Positions 60,005 to 64,000 of a DNA stretch of 64,000 nucleotides are shown piece by piece. Under the pieces are notes generated by a model. It made no database searches, was not told where the DNA came from, and saw only the letters and a program-made list of their open reading frames with translations. The translations under genes were made by a program, and so were the position numbers. This DNA comes from Azospirillum sp. TSA2s (lineage in GTDB: Bacteria; Pseudomonadota; Alphaproteobacteria; Azospirillales; Azospirillaceae): positions 124,001 through 188,000 of the forward strand of contig NZ_CP039644.1 of assembly GCF_004923315.1 (NCBI RefSeq), written 5' to 3'. Positions within the stretch are counted from its first letter, which is position 1. Every line of letters begins with the position of its first letter.

Positions 60005-63000
60005 TCAGGGCAACGGCGGGGGAAGGTCGTCATCCAGGTCGGGCACTGGCGGAGGAAGCTCCTCCTCCGGCCAAATCCCAACCAGCTCCTCGACCTGACC
60101 GGCGGGGGTCCAGCCCTTCATCCCCTTGCACCAGACCAGGGTTTCGAGCGTCAGCCGGCCATCGGTCACCAGGGATGGCAGCATCTCCACCGCGAACGGG
60201 CCGAGCTGCTCCTTGTTGGCCCCGGCAACCCGCCACGGTGCACCGGCCGCCGGAGCGGCGGTTGCCGACACCAGTGCGACTTTGGTCTCAGCGACCGGAA
60301 CCGGTTCAGCCACGGCGACTTTCACCGGAGCCGGTTCGGCCAGGACCGCGCGGATCTGATCCAGCAGGATCGTCCGCTTGGGCTGCACACGCCGCGCGTC
60401 GATGTCCACGCTGTCCGGATCGCGCCGGCTGTCCGGCACATCGCGGGTCCAGCGCTCCAGCGTCGCCTCCAACTGCACCCGCAGTGGCTCGAAGCGCTCC
60501 CGGCCGACCCCATGGCCGAGCGCGTCGAGGAAGCGTGCCTCATAGGCTTTGGCGATGTCGGTGCACACCGTGCTGAGGAAACCCGGCACCACCTTCTGCC
60601 GGCCGCCCAGTTCGGTCAGCAGACGGGGTGGGTAAACCGCCTTGGCGAAATGCTGGAACAGCACATAAAGCGCAACCCAGTCGCTCTCGCCCAGACCCGC
60701 CTCGGCCTCTGCCAGCATCGGGCTGAGTTGGCGGATCAGGGCGTCGCTCTCGTCCGCCAGGATGGTTCGTTCGTCACCGGCTCCCAGCCACGCCCCCGGC
60801 ATCGTCTCGTAGAAGTAGGTGTCGGCATATTGCGGGGCCTCGCGACGGGCGGACCCGCGCACCAGCGCCCCGAAGACGACGCTCTTCAGATAGGTAGAGG
60901 CAAGGTCGCAGCGGCGCCGGTACTCCTCCTCGTTGGGGACCAGCGGACTGCGGAAGCGCAGCTTGTCCTTGTGGGTGAACAGCGGCAGCTTCTTGCCAGC
61001 CTCCATTTCGGCGCGGAAGGCGATCGGCCAGCTGCCGCGCAACGGAATGAGGACGTCGAGCGGAATGCCGGACAGCTCGCTGTAGCAGATGATCTGACCG
61101 GGCAGCCCCGATTCGATGACGTCCGCGATCATACCGCCGGGTGTCACGCTGGTCAGCAGCCCGCCGAACTCGGCCTTGAAACGCGCGGTGTCGTTCACCG
61201 CGACATAGAGCTTGATCTGCCCCGGGGTGAAGTCGTTCATCCGGTCGAGATCGGCGTTGATCCAGGGCGCCGCGCGCTGCATCACCTGCTTCAGCTGCTC
61301 GCTCGCCATCCCGCGGTCGGCCAGCAGCACGTCGATGATCGACGGCAGCTTCGACGCCTCCTCCGACAGCGCATCGTGGATGGTGTTGCGCAGCGCCTCG
61401 CGCACGTCCAGCTTGCCCTGGTTGGTCGCCAGCTTCTCGAACAGCGCGCGCGATCCACCGAACTGCGTGTCGAACACCTGCCGAGCCAGCTCGGCAATGC
61501 GTTCGGGCGCCGGTGGCGCACGGAAGCTGTAGGCTTCGCCGACATACCAGTGGGTGCGGGTGTCGCTTTGCCGGGCGATCAGGTCGATCTCGTTGCGGAT
61601 TGCCCCGGCCAAACCAGCCAGACGCTGACGCCCGGTGTCGATCTGGCCGATCAGCCCGCTCCACACCACATCGCCGCCCCGCGTTTCGGCCTTGCCCAGG
61701 AAATCGTCGGCGAAAGCCTGGAGCCGCGTCGCCGCCGCCCGGCAGGCCAGAGCGATCAGCCGGAAATGACCATAACGTGCCAGCAGCGGCTTAACGTTCT
61801 GGAGCAGGATGCCGTCGCCCAACTCCTGCCCGCGCGCGCCCTTCAACTCCTTGATGTTGGCGAGCGGCCGCTGGTGCAGTGCTTGATGGAGCTGTCCGGC
61901 CCATTGGTCGAAGACCGCCGCCACATCGCGCAGGCGGTCGACAACGCCGCTGCCCGGATCGGTCAGGCGGTGGCGCATCTGCTGCATCAGGTCGAGGGCG
62001 AAGAGGATGCCGCCCTTTTCGCGGTCCTCAATCAGGCGGTAGATGAAGTCGGGGATGCCGCCCTTGTCCGATGCCGTCCAATCCTCCCAGATCAGACGGG
62101 CCGCCGCGTCGATCTCCTTGGCGCGCGGACTGGAGTCGGGAATGCCCTTGGTGCCGCTGATGTCGGCGTCCAACCCGCGGATCGCCTCGATGATGCGTTC
62201 AGGCCATTGGGTGAAATCAGCGTGATGGCGGATGCGGGTGACAACCTCCTCGACACGGTCGTCAATGCCGCGCAGCAGCGAGGCGTCGGTACCGGTTAGC
62301 AGTTTGTCGACCAGCGCAAAGATGGGGACGGACGGAGCCAGACCGTCGGGGGCTCGGGTGAAGTATTTGGCGACCTCGGGATCGGCCAGGAACTTCAGAC
62401 CCTTTTCCTTGAGATGCAGGCGGTCGACCAGGACCTCGCGCAGGTCCTCCTCGGACACTGCGTTGGCCTTGCGGCCCTCCTCCAGGCTGTAATAGCTCTC
62501 CAGCATCCGCAGGCCGAGTTCGAAGCTGCGCTGGTCGAAGTCGCGCTTGGCCCGCGTCTCGATCACCGCCTGGCCAAAGGAGGAGTAGGATTTCTGAAAG
62601 GTAATGGCGCCCTGCAACCCGCCCGGAAGGCGTGGGTGGTAGGGAAGCATCTTGAAGCCGGCGAGATTGGACGCCACCGACCGCTTGTGCTGGGCGAAAT
62701 CGCTGCTGCCGAAATCAGCGAACAGCATCGACGCCACCATATCGTAGAGGTCGCTGGGGCTGTTCGTGCTCTGGCGCAGGGTGTTGATGTTGTCGATCAG
62801 GTAGACTTCATTGTAGGGAGCGATGCTGTCCGGCACCGGATTGTCATTGTGCTGCCAGCGGGTGACGAAGCGCGGCTGGTGGTTGCGGTCCATGCAATAT
62901 TCCAGCTCGCGCAGGGCGGCCACCGTGTTGGCCTGGACCCGCTGGGCGTTCGCTGCGCCATAGGCGCCCCCCATCAGCAGGATGAGCGAGACGTTGGACA

Positions 63001-63649
63001 GGGACGGATCGCCCAGCGAACGGATCAGGAAGCCGGCGTCCAGGAAGGTGCCGGACCCCGTTCCCCCCGCCGCTGAGGCGACCACCACCACCCGGTAACC
63101 CTTGGTCCCGGCCGACAGCCCAAGTTTCCTCAGGGTGTCGGTGTGGGTCAGACTGTTCTTGACCTCGCTGATCTTCGATTCCAGCCGGCTGCGGAAATCG
63201 CCGGACTGCATGAAGAAATGAAGACGCGATACGCAACGGACCTGGGCGGCGCCGTCGGAAAAATCCATCTGGCGGATGGCGTCGTCGTCGGGGAACCACT
63301 CGTCGATCAGCGGATAGACCGACCGGTTGCCCATGAACTTGTTGACGTCGAGCCGGTTCTGCAACGTCTCGCTCGGCGCGAAGGCGACGACGGAGCCGAG
63401 CAGATCCTTGGACGTGCTCTGGTTCTCCTCGCGCGCGTCCTGGGTGTCGACGTCGAAGTAGAGGAATTGGGCCAGCGGGAAATCGGCGGTGCTGGATAGG
63501 CGTTCGCCATTCCAGCGCGTGGACAGGATGCGCCGGCGCAACCGCATCAGAATCTTCATGCCGGAGCCGCCCAGCGCGACGAAGATCGTCGGCTGCAACG
63601 GTTGCAGGGCGCCGCTGCCGCTGCTGTCGGAGGAGGATGCGGACATCAT
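60005..63649 (-). CDS. Tubulin/FtsZ-like (Tubulin_2) protein with C-terminal GYF_2-like domain
   Basis: 1214 residues. The N-terminal part is a tubulin-like GTPase fold: VALGGSGMKIL at 24-34, YFDVDTQD near 64-71, and the G-box SAAGGTGSGTFLDAG at 192-206, matching the GGGTGS nucleotide-binding loop of tubulin/FtsZ. A very long helical middle region (about 350-1080) has no family I recognise. The end, about 1137-1193, matches GYF_2/DUF4339: a W at the start, LGPFAVEMLPSLV and VWCKGMKGWTPAGQVEEL. Tubulin_2 proteins are found in predicted conflict or multi-gene systems. It faces the caspase genes across the palindrome. ATG 63649/63646 is weakly supported by AGAGAG. Polymerisation and partner are unknown. 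Confidence 0.9.
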   Translation of the reverse strand: MMSASSSDSSGSGALQPLQPTIFVALGGSGMKILMRLRRRILSTRWNGERLSSTADFPLAQFLYFDVDTQDAREENQSTSKDLLGSVVAFAPSETLQNRLDVNKFMGNRSVYPLIDEWFPDDDAIRQMDFSDGAAQVRCVSRLHFFMQSGDFRSRLESKISEVKNSLTHTDTLRKLGLSAGTKGYRVVVVASAAGGTGSGTFLDAGFLIRSLGDPSLSNVSLILLMGGAYGAANAQRVQANTVAALRELEYCMDRNHQPRFVTRWQHNDNPVPDSIAPYNEVYLIDNINTLRQSTNSPSDLYDMVASMLFADFGSSDFAQHKRSVASNLAGFKMLPYHPRLPGGLQGAITFQKSYSSFGQAVIETRAKRDFDQRSFELGLRMLESYYSLEEGRKANAVSEEDLREVLVDRLHLKEKGLKFLADPEVAKYFTRAPDGLAPSVPIFALVDKLLTGTDASLLRGIDDRVEEVVTRIRHHADFTQWPERIIEAIRGLDADISGTKGIPDSSPRAKEIDAAARLIWEDWTASDKGGIPDFIYRLIEDREKGGILFALDLMQQMRHRLTDPGSGVVDRLRDVAAVFDQWAGQLHQALHQRPLANIKELKGARGQELGDGILLQNVKPLLARYGHFRLIALACRAAATRLQAFADDFLGKAETRGGDVVWSGLIGQIDTGRQRLAGLAGAIRNEIDLIARQSDTRTHWYVGEAYSFRAPPAPERIAELARQVFDTQFGGSRALFEKLATNQGKLDVREALRNTIHDALSEEASKLPSIIDVLLADRGMASEQLKQVMQRAAPWINADLDRMNDFTPGQIKLYVAVNDTARFKAEFGGLLTSVTPGGMIADVIESGLPGQIICYSELSGIPLDVLIPLRGSWPIAFRAEMEAGKKLPLFTHKDKLRFRSPLVPNEEEYRRRCDLASTYLKSVVFGALVRGSARREAPQYADTYFYETMPGAWLGAGDERTILADESDALIRQLSPMLAEAEAGLGESDWVALYVLFQHFAKAVYPPRLLTELGGRQKVVPGFLSTVCTDIAKAYEARFLDALGHGVGRERFEPLRVQLEATLERWTRDVPDSRRDPDSVDIDARRVQPKRTILLDQIRAVLAEPAPVKVAVAEPVPVAETKVALVSATAAPAAGAPWRVAGANKEQLGPFAVEMLPSLVTDGRLTLETLVWCKGMKGWTPAGQVEELVGIWPEEELPPPVPDLDDDLPPPLP

Positions 63650-63681
63650 GGCTCTCTATGGAAGGATGAGGGTGCGGACGC

Positions 63682-63984
63682 TCACAGCATGCGGGCGGAG
63701 CGCTTTGCCGACACGAAGCTGGTGACAAACAGGATGACGAGGATCAGGTTGAGGCCGAGCAGAGACCCGAACACCGGCAGCAGGGTCCACAGGGTCCCGA
63801 TCACGCTGAAGATTGCCGTGGCGGTCAGAACGACCAGCATGAGGAACAGGCTCCAGCCGGCGAGTGCTGCCTTCTGAGGCCGGGCATTGCCGCCGATCAG
63901 CATCCCGGTCAGGATGCGCTGTCCGAAAAAGAAGGCCACCGTCAACACCAGCAGCATAATGAGACCAATCAGCGTCTCGGTCAT
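63682..63984 (-). CDS. Small membrane protein upstream of tubulin-like gene
   Basis: 100 residues. Three hydrophobic segments at about 5-24, 40-66 and 70-92 indicate an inner-membrane protein. The C-terminus is short and basic (SAKRSARML). It is 33 bases upstream of, and same strand as, the tubulin-like gene, so they probably form an operon, with further genes possibly beyond the right edge. Family not recognised. It could anchor the cytoplasmic tubulin-like protein to the membrane. Confidence 0.78.
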   Translation of the reverse strand: MTETLIGLIMLLVLTVAFFFGQRILTGMLIGGNARPQKAALAGWSLFLMLVVLTATAIFSVIGTLWTLLPVFGSLLGLNLILVILFVTSFVSAKRSARML

Positions 63985-64000
63985 ATCAAAGCGCGGTCCG

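Noticed and set aside
59960..62299. A 779-residue plus-strand frame opposite the tubulin-like gene
   Set aside because: No domain, while the opposite strand encodes the tubulin-like protein.
1..64000. tRNA, rRNA and CRISPR arrays
   Set aside because: No cloverleaf-like or conserved rRNA sequence and no direct repeats with regular unique spacers were noticed by eye.

Overview
The window is high-GC alphaproteobacterial DNA, most likely a large plasmid or chromid of a Rhodospirillales member such as Azospirillum. The evidence is composition, the abundance of TPR-fused glycosylation enzymes, and a plasmid backbone (iteron-flanked repA, parAB, VirB/VirD4 conjugation genes). No species can be named from sequence alone. 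I found no tRNA, rRNA or CRISPR array.

Region 1 (1-29.7 kb) is a surface-glycan or protein-glycosylation island. It holds a DUF5672 protein (cut by the left edge), GDP-L-fucose synthase, two TPR-SPINDLY/OGT-like GT41 proteins, an acyltransferase-3 membrane protein, an asparagine synthase, several GT4, CgeB-like, GT61, GT11-like and GT9-like transferases, a TPR-methyltransferase, a double ATP-grasp protein and a DegT-type aminotransferase. At least six unrelated catalytic domains carry an N-terminal TPR block. Inside the island lie a VirC1/ParA-like ATPase and a small protein with a VirC2/ribbon-helix-helix-like C-terminus, plus a HEPN-like ORF and a small two-helix membrane protein. AT-rich intergenic pockets repeatedly contain the palindrome TCATGA.

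Region 2 (29.7-37 kb) is the replicon core and an insertion hot spot. RepA is flanked by about eight iterons (consensus GGTCGGTAGAGTCC in both orientations). Next come an IS605-like end, an ISL3 transposase tail, an IS256-family transposase with an internal amber codon, a frameshifted integrase tail, parAB and small wHTH-like or unknown genes.

Region 3 (37-51.7 kb) is a conjugation module: a MobC-like protein, a VirD2/MOBP-like relaxase, VirD4 and a complete VirB1-VirB11 set with an EexN-like gene between virB5 and virB6. Many genes overlap by ATGA-type junctions, implying translational coupling.

Region 4 (52.5-64 kb) is the most unusual part. It has three secreted caspase-like proteins, each with a DUF4384-like domain in different order and two with EF-hand Ca2+ loops. 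With them are a DUF4384 lipoprotein, two OmpA-type peptidoglycan-binding proteins, a 1214-residue tubulin/FtsZ-like GTPase-fold protein with a C-terminal GYF_2-like domain, and a small membrane protein at the right edge. A perfect 22-bp inverted repeat separates the convergent caspase and tubulin-like genes. This looks like an envelope-associated caspase/tubulin-like system, possibly for defence, cell-death or stress; its function is not established here.
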